Assembly (NCBI GenBank): GCA_040388535.1
Contig: JAZKBR010000004.1
Location: 310,001 to 374,000 of the forward strand
From: Gemmatimonadota bacterium
Lineage (GTDB): Bacteria > Gemmatimonadota > Gemmatimonadetes > Gemmatimonadales > GWC2-71-9
Length of the DNA stretch: 64,000 bases
Reading direction: 5' to 3'
This document shows positions 38,428 through 47,177 of the stretch, in pieces. The number at the start of each line of letters is the position of its first letter. Position 1 is the first letter of the stretch. A model generated the notes under the pieces. That model did not search any database. It had not been told where the DNA came from and saw only the letters and a list, made by a program, of their open reading frames with translations. The position numbers were made by a program, and so were the translations under genes.

Positions 38428-39669
38428 CTACTTGATGCGCACGCGATCGACACCGTCGAATCGCGACATATCCGAGAGGATCACGATATCACCCGGCTTG
38501 AGCCCGCGGACGATCTCGACCGCATTCGCCGAGGTCCGGCCCAGGGTGACCTGCACTCGCTCGGCCTCCTTGCCATCAGGCGTGAGGCGGAAGAGCCCGA
38601 TGGTGCTGTTGGCCTGGCCATAGGTGGGCCGCCCGACATGCATCACCTTGCCGATCCGCTCGAGCTCGATGGTCCCATCGACGCTGAGGTCGGGGCGAGC
38701 GCCCTTGGGGAGCGAATCGGTGAGGGCGACATCCACGGTCACCGTCCCGCCGGTGGAGGACGGATCGATCCGTGAGACGCGTCCACGGACGAAACCGTTG
38801 CGCGTGTCGATCGAGGCGGTCTGCCCCACCGTCACATCACGGGCCTGGTTCTCCTGCACCCGCAGTACGGCCTTGAGCTTCTCCGGTTGCACCACCTTGG
38901 CAATCGTCGTCCCGCTGGTGGCGAACTGCCCTTCCTCGATCGGCATCTCCTGGAGCACGCCGGCGACGCCGGCCTTCACGACCATCGCGCCGACGAGGTT
39001 GTGCTGGTAATTCACCACTGCCTTGAGCCGCTCGACCTGTTCTTTCTGCACGGCCAGCTGCGACGGCATGTTCTCAGTGAGGATCTTGAGACGCTGCTGC
39101 TCGATGTCGAGTCGCTCGCGCAATTCGGTCGCGAGGTCGGTCACCTTGGCCAATTCGAACTTCGAGAGGAGCTCGGACGACATCGCCTGGGCGGCGTCGG
39201 CCTGCCGCTTCGCCTCGTTGTAGGTCGTCCGGGTGCTGGCCACGACGCCCACCTGGGAGAGGCGCTGGGTCTCGAGATTGCTCTTGAGTGACACCAACTG
39301 CGCCTCGGCATCGGTCAGCGAGCGTTCGGCCTGCAAGAGCTGGATCTCGACATCGGGATTGCTCAAGCGGAGCAGGACGGTCTCGGGCGTGACCCGGGCA
39401 CCCGGCTGCACCAGCTTGGCCTCGACGCGTCCCGGGGCGATGGCGGAGATGAAGCGGATCTGCTCCGGCACCAGCGAGCCCGGGGCGCGAATGTCCCTGA
39501 GCATGGGGCCTGAGACGACGGAATCGAGCTGCAGCGTCGGACGATCGACCGAAGGAGCCGCCGGCTTCATTCTGCTCACCGCGACCGTGGCGAGCACGAG
39601 GCCGAGCACCCCGACACCAATCAGGATTGGGCGCTTGCGATTGGGCTTCTTTTCGCGGGCTACGTCCAC
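38428..39669 (-). CDS. Membrane-fusion (HlyD/MacA-type) adaptor protein
   Basis: A 413-residue adaptor. One N-terminal membrane helix (about 14-31, PILIGVGVLGLVLATVAV) is followed by a lipoyl/barrel-sandwich half (SAIAPGRVEAKLVQPGARVTP), a coiled-coil hairpin (about 105-225) and the second lipoyl half (VVKAGVAGVLQEMPIEEGQFA). A beta-barrel and membrane-proximal domain ends DIVILSDMSRFDG. It links the inner-membrane permease to periplasmic or outer-membrane partners; no TolC-like gene is in the window. GTG start at 39669 with AAGGA upstream. It is first in an eight-gene operon. Confidence 0.9.
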   Translation of the reverse strand: MDVAREKKPNRKRPILIGVGVLGLVLATVAVSRMKPAAPSVDRPTLQLDSVVSGPMLRDIRAPGSLVPEQIRFISAIAPGRVEAKLVQPGARVTPETVLLRLSNPDVEIQLLQAERSLTDAEAQLVSLKSNLETQRLSQVGVVASTRTTYNEAKRQADAAQAMSSELLSKFELAKVTDLATELRERLDIEQQRLKILTENMPSQLAVQKEQVERLKAVVNYQHNLVGAMVVKAGVAGVLQEMPIEEGQFATSGTTIAKVVQPEKLKAVLRVQENQARDVTVGQTASIDTRNGFVRGRVSRIDPSSTGGTVTVDVALTDSLPKGARPDLSVDGTIELERIGKVMHVGRPTYGQANSTIGLFRLTPDGKEAERVQVTLGRTSANAVEIVRGLKPGDIVILSDMSRFDGVDRVRIK

Positions 39670-39732
39670 GGCTCATCCTTGCCAGAAGTCGGTTGACCCA
39701 TTGGAAAACTGGGGTCGGTCGAGCGAAGTAAG

Positions 39733-39748
39733 GGAAGAAGCGTGCCGG
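39733..39748 (-). promoter_or_regulatory. Candidate sigma54-like promoter for the efflux/two-component operon
   Basis: The minus strand reads CCGGCACGCTTCTTCC, with the -24 element GGCACG perfect. The -12 element is TTCC rather than the expected TTGC, at correct spacing. It lies about 65 bases before the GTG of the adaptor gene. A second place (GG then GC ten bases on, minus strand near 39817-39830) has the right spacing but a poor -24 box. The operon encodes an NtrC-type activator, which is what makes this worth noting. Confidence 0.3.
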
Positions 39749-39867
39749 GGAACAACCTGAGGACGACACTCTAAGTCATTGAGATACAACACCTTCTACA
39801 ACTGTGGTTCGGGGATCCTGCGAGCAAGTGTCCGATACTGGGATTGGGCGTCCCACGACCGGTCGAC

Positions 39868-42048
39868 TCAGCCCCCCTCCTGCGCCTCGCGCCGCTCGAC
39901 CGTGGAGACCCCCTTCACCTTCCTGATCGCCTTGAGGACCTTGGCGAGATGGGGGAGGTTGTCGACCTCGACCAGGATCGACCCGAAGGCGGTGCCGTCC
40001 TTGGAGTTGATCTCGGCGCCGCGGATGTTGGTGCCCGTCTGCGAAATCACCTGCATGATGTCGGCGTAGAGACCGCGCCGATCCTCCCCGTTGATCAGCA
40101 GCCGCACCGCGTAGGTCTCGCCAGTCTGCTCCTGCCAGTCGATCTCGACCCGTCGCCCCTGGTCGCCGAGGGTGAGGAGATTGGGACAATCGGCACGATG
40201 AATCGAGATGCCGCGCCCCTGGGTCACAAACCCCACCACCGGGTCGCCGGGCACCGGCTGGCAACACTGGGCATAGCGAACCATCAGGCCGTCGACGCCC
40301 TGAATCTTGATGCCGCGGCCGAGGCGGAGGCGATCGATCACCCGACCGAAGACGGTGGGTGGCTTCTCCTGCAACGCATCCGGCGCGAGATCGGGGAAGA
40401 GCGCCTTCATCACCTGCCCGACCGCGAGGTCGCCGCGGCCGAGTGAGACTTCGAGCGCCTCGCTATCGAGCAGGTTGAGCGCGACAGCGGCCGTCTGCAT
40501 CGCTTCGGGTACAGGCGCGGTGAGTCGGCGACGCTTGAGTTCCCGCGTGAGGATTTCCCGGCCCAACTGCAGCGAGACGGTCTCTTCCTCCTGCCTGATC
40601 CACTGCTTGATCTTGGCGCGGGCGCGACCGGTGCGAACATGACTCAGCCAGTCGCGGCTCGGCTTGGCATGGGGCGAGGTGAGCACTTCCACGGTGTCGC
40701 CGTTCTTGAGCTCCCGATGCAACGGAGCAATGCGACCGTTGACCTTCGCGCCAGAGGTATGCAGGCCGACGTCGGTGTGCACGTGGAAGGCGAAGTCGAT
40801 CGCGGTCGCGCCCTTGGGGAGCTGCTTGACGTCGCCTTGCGGCGTGAAGATGAAGATCTCGTCGTGATAGAGGTCGACCTTGAGGAACTCGAGAAAGTCC
40901 TCCGGCGACGCGCTCTCCTGCTGCAGTTCGAGGAGCTGCCGGAACCAGCCGAGCTGTCGGCCGACATCGTCCTCACCCTCTTCGACGGTCTTGTAGAGCC
41001 AGTGTGCGGCGATACCGTATTCGGCGGTGCGATGCATCTCCTGAGTGCGGATCTGGATTTCGAAGAGCTGGCCGCCGGGCCCGAAGATCGTGGTATGGAG
41101 TGACTGATAGCCGTTGCTCTTGGGGCTCGCGATGTAATCCTTGATCCGCTCCTGCACCGGCGTCCAGACGTGGTGAATAATGCCGAGCACGTGGTAGCAC
41201 TCCGGCACCGTGCGGACGATCACCCGCATCGCCATCAGGTCGTAGATCTCGTCGAACGGCTTGTTCCGCTTCCGCATCTTCTGATAGATCGACCAGAGAT
41301 GCTTCGGGCGGCCGCTGACATCGTACCACTCGATCCCGGCGCGCTTGAGTTCCTGCTCGAGCGGGCCGCGCATGCGCTGGATCATCTGTTCGCGCGCGGC
41401 CCGCTTGGCGGCGACCTGCTGTGCCAGCGCCTGATATTCCTCGGTCTCGAGGAACTTGAAGGCGAGGTCTTCGAGCTCGGCCTTGACGTTCGCCATGCCG
41501 AAGCGGTGCGCGAGCGGCGCATAGATCTCACGCGTCTCGGTCGCGATGCGCTGGCGTCGCTCCGGCGTCAGGTGCTCGAGCGTCCGCATGTTGTGGAGGC
41601 GATCGGCGAGCTTGATGATGATGACGCGGGCATCCTTGGCGACCGACAACAGCAGCTTGCGGTAGTTCTCCGATTGCTCTTCCACCGAGGACCGGAACGG
41701 AAGATGGGAAAGCTTGGTGAGCCCTTCCACCAACCCGGCCACTTCGTTGCCGAACTCGCGGGCGATGTCATCGGTGGTGAGGTCGGAGTCCTCGACCACA
41801 TCGTGGAGCAGCGCCGCGCAGATGGACGTAGTGTCGACAAGAAAGCCCGCGAGAATCGAGGCAACCGCGATCGAGTGCTCGACGAAGTCTTCCCCGCTCA
41901 TCCGTTTCTGCCCGCGGTGCGCGGCAGCGGAATAGCGGAGTGCCCGATCGATCAGGGCAATGTCGAGCCGCTCCGCGTGCTTCTCCAGAATCACGAAGAA
42001 GGCAGGCGAGAGATCGGTCAGCGAACTCGGCACGGCACCAGTCGTCAC
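39868..42048 (-). CDS. Bifunctional (p)ppGpp synthetase/hydrolase, RelA/SpoT family
   Basis: A 726-residue stringent-response enzyme. The N-terminal HD hydrolase domain (about 40-200) has the active HD pair in ALLHDVVEDSDL and KLADRLHNMRT. The synthetase domain (about 230-370) has YDLMAMRVIV and YQSLHTTIFGPGG. A TGS domain (about 395-460) and a C-terminal ACT domain (about 650-720) follow. The intact HD motif suggests a bifunctional enzyme able both to make and degrade (p)ppGpp. Its start overlaps the radC stop in ATGA. Confidence 0.94.
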   Translation of the reverse strand: MTTGAVPSSLTDLSPAFFVILEKHAERLDIALIDRALRYSAAAHRGQKRMSGEDFVEHSIAVASILAGFLVDTTSICAALLHDVVEDSDLTTDDIAREFGNEVAGLVEGLTKLSHLPFRSSVEEQSENYRKLLLSVAKDARVIIIKLADRLHNMRTLEHLTPERRQRIATETREIYAPLAHRFGMANVKAELEDLAFKFLETEEYQALAQQVAAKRAAREQMIQRMRGPLEQELKRAGIEWYDVSGRPKHLWSIYQKMRKRNKPFDEIYDLMAMRVIVRTVPECYHVLGIIHHVWTPVQERIKDYIASPKSNGYQSLHTTIFGPGGQLFEIQIRTQEMHRTAEYGIAAHWLYKTVEEGEDDVGRQLGWFRQLLELQQESASPEDFLEFLKVDLYHDEIFIFTPQGDVKQLPKGATAIDFAFHVHTDVGLHTSGAKVNGRIAPLHRELKNGDTVEVLTSPHAKPSRDWLSHVRTGRARAKIKQWIRQEEETVSLQLGREILTRELKRRRLTAPVPEAMQTAAVALNLLDSEALEVSLGRGDLAVGQVMKALFPDLAPDALQEKPPTVFGRVIDRLRLGRGIKIQGVDGLMVRYAQCCQPVPGDPVVGFVTQGRGISIHRADCPNLLTLGDQGRRVEIDWQEQTGETYAVRLLINGEDRRGLYADIMQVISQTGTNIRGAEINSKDGTAFGSILVEVDNLPHLAKVLKAIRKVKGVSTVERREAQEGG

Positions 42049-42752
42049 AGCAGCCCCGCAGTCGCGAAGGAGAGAAATCGGTCGCCGGCGACGATGACGT
42101 GATCGTAGACCGGTACATCGAGCAGTTGTCCTGCCGCCACCAGCTGGCGGGTCACGGCGCGGTCTTCGGCCGAGGGTGTCGGATCACCACTCGGGTGATT
42201 GTGCACCAGGATGATCCCGGCCGCTGCCTCGGCGATCGCGGCGCGAAAGACTTCGCGCGGGTGGACCAGCGAGCTGTCGAGCAAGCCACGCGTGACCAGC
42301 ACATCGCGAAGGACCCGCGAGCGGGTGTCGAGCGCCAGCAGATGGAACTCTTCGACCTCGAGGTCGCGCAACCGGTGCCCCACCACCCGGGCCACATCGG
42401 CCGGCTCGGCGATCCGCTCGAGCGCCGGGCGCCCTTCCTGACTGAGGCGCACCGCGAGCTCGAATGCCGCGAGCAACCGGGCCGCCTTGGCGGGCCCGAC
42501 CCCAGGTGTCCGCTGCAGCTCGGCAGCGGGGCGGGCGGCGAGGCGACGAAGCGTCCCGCCAGCGGGGGCAAGCAGCCTTGCTGCCACCGCCAGAGCGTCT
42601 TCCCGAGTATCACCTGTCCCTAGCAGGATGGCGAGAAGTTCCTGCGGCGTCAACGAGGAGGGGCCCAGCCGCCAGAGGCGCTCGCGGGGGCGGTCGGGGG
42701 GCGCAGCCGGAATGGACACTCGGGAACGATCGACCGAACCCGCTCTAGGCAC
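42045..42752 (-). CDS. radC: RadC-family protein with JAB metalloprotease-like domain
   Basis: A 235-residue RadC. An N-terminal helix-hairpin-helix part (about 30-100, LTPQELLAILLGTGD and RTPGVGPAKAARLLAAFELA) is followed by the MPN/JAB domain with the metal motif HNHPSGDPTPSAED. The cellular role is unsettled despite the name. GTG start at 42752; a second GTG at 42719 is possible. It overlaps relA/spoT by four bases. Upstream lies the divergent padR promoter region. Confidence 0.93.
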   Translation of the reverse strand: MPRAGSVDRSRVSIPAAPPDRPRERLWRLGPSSLTPQELLAILLGTGDTREDALAVAARLLAPAGGTLRRLAARPAAELQRTPGVGPAKAARLLAAFELAVRLSQEGRPALERIAEPADVARVVGHRLRDLEVEEFHLLALDTRSRVLRDVLVTRGLLDSSLVHPREVFRAAIAEAAAGIILVHNHPSGDPTPSAEDRAVTRQLVAAGQLLDVPVYDHVIVAGDRFLSFATAGLL

Positions 42753-42822
42753 GGGCCCGCATAGCGTTCATGGGTACAGAAAAGCGCGAACGGTTGATTG
42801 CAGACTTGCGGGAATAGACTAC

Positions 42823-42839
42823 CACTAACATTGTTAGTG
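42823..42839. promoter_or_regulatory. Palindromic operator upstream of padR
   Basis: A perfect inverted repeat, CACTAAC-ATT-GTTAGTG, lies 24 bases before the GTG start of padR and about 70 bases from the radC start. It stands out in a locally AT-richer segment. Such dyads in front of padR genes are typical auto-repression sites, so binding by the neighbouring PadR is the likely function. Confidence 0.7.
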
Positions 42840-42863
42840 TAAACTCATCCCGGAGCGAGTTCC

Positions 42864-43193
42864 GTGGCGAAGGATTCGGTGGGCGAATTCGAACATCAAC
42901 TCCTCCTCGCGGCGTTGCGCACGGCGCCCGACGCGTACACGGCGACGATCGTGATGGAGCTTGAGGCCTGCGCAGGCCGGACCGTCTCTCCCGCAGCGGT
43001 TCACATTGCGCTGGGGCGGCTCGAGGAACACGGGCTGATTGCGTCGGAGTTGCGCGACGGGGATGGCGCGACCGGTCGACGGCAGCGGCGGTATGTCTCT
43101 GTCACTCCGCACGGGCTCGCGGTGGTGCGCGCCGAGCGTGCGCGGCTCCTGCGGCTGTGGGCAGGGCTCGAACCGCTGCTGGAGAGGAACTGA
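42864..43193 (+). CDS. PadR-family transcriptional repressor
   Basis: A 109-residue winged-helix regulator with the core HQLLLAALRTAPDAYTATIVMELE and the wing region ALGRLEEHGLIASELRDGDG...GRRQRRYVSVTPHG. This is a short form without a long C-terminal coiled coil. GTG start at 42864 with GGAG eight bases upstream. The ADOP permease gene begins two bases after its stop, the common PadR-ADOP pairing in Acidobacteriota and relatives. It is probably autoregulated through the palindrome at 42823-42839. The effector is unknown. Confidence 0.93.
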   Translation: MAKDSVGEFEHQLLLAALRTAPDAYTATIVMELEACAGRTVSPAAVHIALGRLEEHGLIASELRDGDGATGRRQRRYVSVTPHGLAVVRAERARLLRLWAGLEPLLERN

Positions 43194-43194
43194 G

Positions 43195-45939
43195 ATGAGT
43201 GAGCTCCCCGCCCCGACGACCGACGCTCCATCCTTCTCCCGTCGGTTGCTGATTCTGTTGCTCAAGTTCTCCGGGTATGGTGCCGTCGTTCATGATCTCG
43301 AAGAGCTTTTCGTCCTTCGATCGCTTCGTGACGGCGCCCCTGCTGCGCGCCGGTGGTATCGGTGGCAATGCATTGCCACCCCGTTGCGCCTCGGCTGGTT
43401 CCGCTTCACAGGAAACCCGGGCCCTCGCCGATCGGTCCGGCCGAGCAGCCTCCCTCGAGCTGCGTCGCTGGTCGACGCCCTCGCGACGGACGGTCGGCGC
43501 GCCGCCCGGCGGCTGATCCGCCAGCCGGGGTACGCCATCGCCTCGGTATTGACCATTGGCATCGGTGTCGCCGCGATCGCTTCAGTGTACTCGATCGCGA
43601 ACTGGATGCTGCTGCGGCCGGTGCCCGCGGTCCGCGCGCCCCATGAGCTGGCGACGATTCAGCTCGAGGCCGCGGCGCCCTTCGGGCTGCCCATCTCGAA
43701 CCCGGACTATCTCGAGCTCAAGGGACGGCTGCGATCCGCCCCTGATCTCGCGGGTTATACCGCCCAGCAATTCAACCTGGCGTTCGATCCGGCAAGCGTC
43801 CCTGAGCGAACCGCTGGCGAGCTGGTGACGCCTGACTATTTCGCGACACTGGGCGTGGCCCTCGCGGCGGGCCGCGCGTTCGACGCAAGCAATGCGACCG
43901 CTGCCGGTGGTCTCGTCGCTGTGATCAGTGATCGACTCTGGCAGAAGTACTGGAATCGTTCACCAACTGCCATTGGGGCCCGCGTCACCATCAACGGCCA
44001 GCCCTTCACTGTCGTCGGAGTGACGCCCCGCAGCTTTCACGGCGCGGAACTGCCGGGCCGGGCCCAACTATGGGTGCCGGCTGGGGCTGCTCCGGCGCTT
44101 CTGCACAGCGCGGAGAAGCTGTCGGGTCCCATGGAGCAGCTCTGGCAGACCCTGATCGCCCGCATCCCAACGGCACAGGGACAACGCGCGGCAGAGGGCG
44201 AATTCAACCGACTGGTGGAGGAGATTCGCGGTCGCAAGGGACCGAGTTCGTTCCTCTCTCTGGCGTGGGGGTTCAAGGTTCACCCGGGTATCGGCCTGCA
44301 GCCGCTCGCGCGCGCATCCGTGCGCCACACACTGAACATTCTCCTCGTGTCATCCCTGCTCTTCCTGCTGCTCACCTGCGCCAATGTCAGCAACCTCGGC
44401 CTTACTCGCGCACTTTCCCTGAGCTCGGCCACTGCCGTGCAGCGCTTGCTCGGCGCGCCACTCGGGCGCGTCATTCGCGAACGTCTGGTCGAGACCACGA
44501 TCGTCGGCGTGCTTGGAAGCATCGTCGGGGTCGTACTCGGGGTGGCGGTTACCGGCCTCGTTCGTGGCGCGGGGGTCGCCGGCATCGAGCTGGACTATAC
44601 CGGCGTCATTGTCGACGGTGGCGTGGTCGCGACCACCGCCGTCGTTGCCATCTTTGCGGGTCTCCTCGCCGGACTGCTTCCGGCCCTCACGGTGCGTCGA
44701 TCCGACGGCTCCCAGCTCATCCGGGTTGCGCACCGACGAGACCGCCGCTCCAGTCGGATTCGACACGGCCTCGTCATTGCCCAGGTCGCGCTCTCGACCA
44801 CGCTGGTGGTCGGCTCAGGCCTGCTTGCTCGGACTCTGACCAAGCTGCGCCACATCGACCTCGGTTTTTCGGCGGCGAACGTGCTGGCGTTCACCCTCGA
44901 TCCCGAATCGCAGGGACTTTCCGAGCTCGAGACTGCGCAATTGATTGACCGACTGCTCGATCGTCTCCGGCAGGATCAGCGAGTCACTTCAGCGAGTATC
45001 TCGCACGCGCTCGGTGTGCTGAGTGATCAGTTCTACCTCGTTACAGTCTTCCCGCGCCCAGGAAGCACGAATGAGCGGGACCACATTGTAGCTCGCTCCC
45101 TCTCGGTCTCGCCTTCCTTTCTCCCAACGCTCGGGGTCGGCATGGTGGGACCCGGCTTTCCACCCGGATGGCTGCTCCCCGATTCAACTGCCGAGCAGGT
45201 CGGCGTCCTCAACGAAACCGCTCTCCATCAGCTGCTCCCGGGCATCGCCCCCGAGGCGGCCATCGGGCACATCGTGCAGCCGCTCCCTGGCACGAAGCCG
45301 ATCCGGGTTGTTGGCGTCGCGCGCGACGCGCGGCTCGCACACGTGACCAGTCCGACCGGGCCCTACATCTTCCGGCCATGGTCGCAAGGCTTCCACGACA
45401 AAGAGTTCACGGTGTACCTCCGCACCACGGTACCACCCGAGCAGATGGAAGGCGCAGTGCGCGACCTGGTTCGGCAGGTCGATCCCATGCTGCCAGTGTA
45501 TGCACTTCATTCGCTGGAGAGCCAGCTGGATGATCTCTTTGCGGAACAGCGGCTGGTGGCAACGCTCGGCTCCCTGCTCGGCGCCGTGGGAGTGATTCTC
45601 GCCGCGCTTGGGCTCTACGCCCTTCTCGGTCAGTCCGTGCTTGAGCGTCGCCGCGAAATCGGGATCAGACTGGCTCTCGGCGCGCGCCAGCAGACGGTCG
45701 TCGCATCGATCATTGGCGGTGGACTGGGGATGACAGCAGTAGGGATGGTCGCAGGGCTCGCGGGCGCCGCCTATCTGAGCAAGCTGATTGCGTCACGGCT
45801 CTTCGGGGTGGCACCGCTTGATCTCGCCACCTATGCTGGCGGCTCGGTACTGTTGCTGGTGGCCGCGCTCGGCGCCTGCGGCATTCCCGCCCGCCGCGCG
45901 TCGAAGGTAGAGATCGTGGAGGCGTTGCGGGCGGATTAG
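43195..45939 (+). CDS. PadR-linked ADOP-type FtsX/MacB permease
   Basis: A 914-residue duplicated permease. It has an extra N-terminal cytoplasmic segment of about 110 residues ([21 protein letters not shown] precedes the first helix) that is typical of the PadR-linked type. There are helices at about 115-135, a MacB periplasmic region, a helix block (about 380-520), a second periplasmic part and final helices ending ARRASKVEIVEALRAD. I chose the ATG at 43195, which follows GAGAGGAAC, over an ATG at 43039 inside padR. No ATPase gene is nearby, so it is an orphan permease. Its stop overlaps that of the convergent beta-propeller gene. Confidence 0.92.
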   Translation: MSELPAPTTDAPSFSRRLLILLLKFSGYGAVVHDLEELFVLRSLRDGAPAARRWYRWQCIATPLRLGWFRFTGNPGPRRSVRPSSLPRAASLVDALATDGRRAARRLIRQPGYAIASVLTIGIGVAAIASVYSIANWMLLRPVPAVRAPHELATIQLEAAAPFGLPISNPDYLELKGRLRSAPDLAGYTAQQFNLAFDPASVPERTAGELVTPDYFATLGVALAAGRAFDASNATAAGGLVAVISDRLWQKYWNRSPTAIGARVTINGQPFTVVGVTPRSFHGAELPGRAQLWVPAGAAPALLHSAEKLSGPMEQLWQTLIARIPTAQGQRAAEGEFNRLVEEIRGRKGPSSFLSLAWGFKVHPGIGLQPLARASVRHTLNILLVSSLLFLLLTCANVSNLGLTRALSLSSATAVQRLLGAPLGRVIRERLVETTIVGVLGSIVGVVLGVAVTGLVRGAGVAGIELDYTGVIVDGGVVATTAVVAIFAGLLAGLLPALTVRRSDGSQLIRVAHRRDRRSSRIRHGLVIAQVALSTTLVVGSGLLARTLTKLRHIDLGFSAANVLAFTLDPESQGLSELETAQLIDRLLDRLRQDQRVTSASISHALGVLSDQFYLVTVFPRPGSTNERDHIVARSLSVSPSFLPTLGVGMVGPGFPPGWLLPDSTAEQVGVLNETALHQLLPGIAPEAAIGHIVQPLPGTKPIRVVGVARDARLAHVTSPTGPYIFRPWSQGFHDKEFTVYLRTTVPPEQMEGAVRDLVRQVDPMLPVYALHSLESQLDDLFAEQRLVATLGSLLGAVGVILAALGLYALLGQSVLERRREIGIRLALGARQQTVVASIIGGGLGMTAVGMVAGLAGAAYLSKLIASRLFGVAPLDLATYAGGSVLLLVAALGACGIPARRASKVEIVEALRAD

Positions 45940-47177
45940 GGTGGCGCGCGCTTCAGGCGGTAAATGCGGACCTCGTTTTCGCTGTTGAGCTTGTCGACTC
46001 GCGCGAGCAGATAGTCGCGTCCGATCTCCAGTACATCCAGGTCAGCCGGCACCTCCACTTGCCCGAGGAGGACTCCATCGGGATCAAAGACCTCCCAGAG
46101 CGCTGGTTCACCGTCGAACGCCCAGTTCTTCGCCCAGATCAGACCAGCGGCATCCACGATCAACCCGGCAAAGGCGGGCCGGTTTGCGGGATACGGCAAC
46201 GTGCGAAACGCCTTCGCAAACACCGAGCGGACGATGGTGTCCGTTCTGGCCAATCGCACGGCCGTGAATCGACTGATATCCGCACCGGCGACGGGAATTG
46301 GCGAGCGGCGGATGCGAATGATCTTCCGGAGTGCGCCATCGAGCGAGCGGACCTCGACTTCATAGCGCTGCCCGTCCGCGTACAGCCAATCCGACCCACG
46401 AACCGCAAAGAGCCCGACTCTTCCAAACGGGCGGACATCCATTGCGGAAGGCCGACCAATGCCGTCGTTGACGATCGAATACTCCTGCCTCAGGGCCGGC
46501 ATGATGCGGGTCCACTTGCCGCTCGACGAGACCGCCATGACCGTAAGCGATTCCGTGACCAGCTGTTGCCGCCCATCACGCCAATTGTCGAATTGGTAAC
46601 CAATCAGGCGTCCGTCGGTGAGACTGCCGAACAGATCCCGGAACGCCCTCCCCTTGCCCATGGGGTGAGGGAGGTAGGGCGCCGGATTGAAGTGATCCCA
46701 GCGTCGCACGACGCCTTTCCGATCGAACTCGGTGTACCTCGCAAGAGCGCCGTCGTACAGCGCGACCGCGTCCTTGCCTACGGGGATGATGCGACCCATG
46801 TAATTGAACTGGCCAGCGGTCTCCCCGGGTCCACGCGCGCCGGTATGCCGCAGCAGCTTGCCGGTCGAGTCGAACCACGAGATCCTGAAGCGGGCCTGAT
46901 CGACGACCGCGACATCGCCGTTACCGAGACGCGCCGCAGTCGGCTTCACGTCGAGGAACTTCTCCTCGCGCGCTCCTGGGCCGCCGAGCACCAGGGACGG
47001 AATGGGCTCCACGACAATGCGTCGAGTGTCACCCCAGCTCCCCCGGACATTCTCCACGATCCGCACGCCGGCAGAATCGCGTACCCGTGGGCCTTGCGCG
47101 CTCGCCGTGAACGTCACGCCGAGGCTGGCCAGCCACACCGCGCCAACGAGTGCGCATCGGTATTCGCGACGCATCAT
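45936..47177 (-). CDS. Secreted 6-bladed beta-propeller protein
   Basis: A 413-residue exported protein with a signal peptide (EYRCALVGAVWLASLGVTFTASAQ). Propeller-type repeats follow, such as GNGDVAVVDQARFRISWFD, GRIIPVGKDAVALYDG and GLIVDAAGLIWAKNWAF. Similar NHL/6-bladed propeller proteins are abundant in Gemmatimonadota and Bacteroidota and are usually uncharacterised. Its stop and that of the convergent ADOP permease overlap (TTAG shared). The ATG pair at 47172-47177 overlaps the stop of the next gene upstream. Confidence 0.85.
   Translation of the reverse strand: MMRREYRCALVGAVWLASLGVTFTASAQGPRVRDSAGVRIVENVRGSWGDTRRIVVEPIPSLVLGGPGAREEKFLDVKPTAARLGNGDVAVVDQARFRISWFDSTGKLLRHTGARGPGETAGQFNYMGRIIPVGKDAVALYDGALARYTEFDRKGVVRRWDHFNPAPYLPHPMGKGRAFRDLFGSLTDGRLIGYQFDNWRDGRQQLVTESLTVMAVSSSGKWTRIMPALRQEYSIVNDGIGRPSAMDVRPFGRVGLFAVRGSDWLYADGQRYEVEVRSLDGALRKIIRIRRSPIPVAGADISRFTAVRLARTDTIVRSVFAKAFRTLPYPANRPAFAGLIVDAAGLIWAKNWAFDGEPALWEVFDPDGVLLGQVEVPADLDVLEIGRDYLLARVDKLNSENEVRIYRLKRAPP

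Noticed and set aside
39817-39832. GG-N10-GC spacing on the minus strand as a second sigma54 site
   Set aside because: Spacing fits, but the -24 element GGACAC has several mismatches; weaker than the site at 39733-39748.
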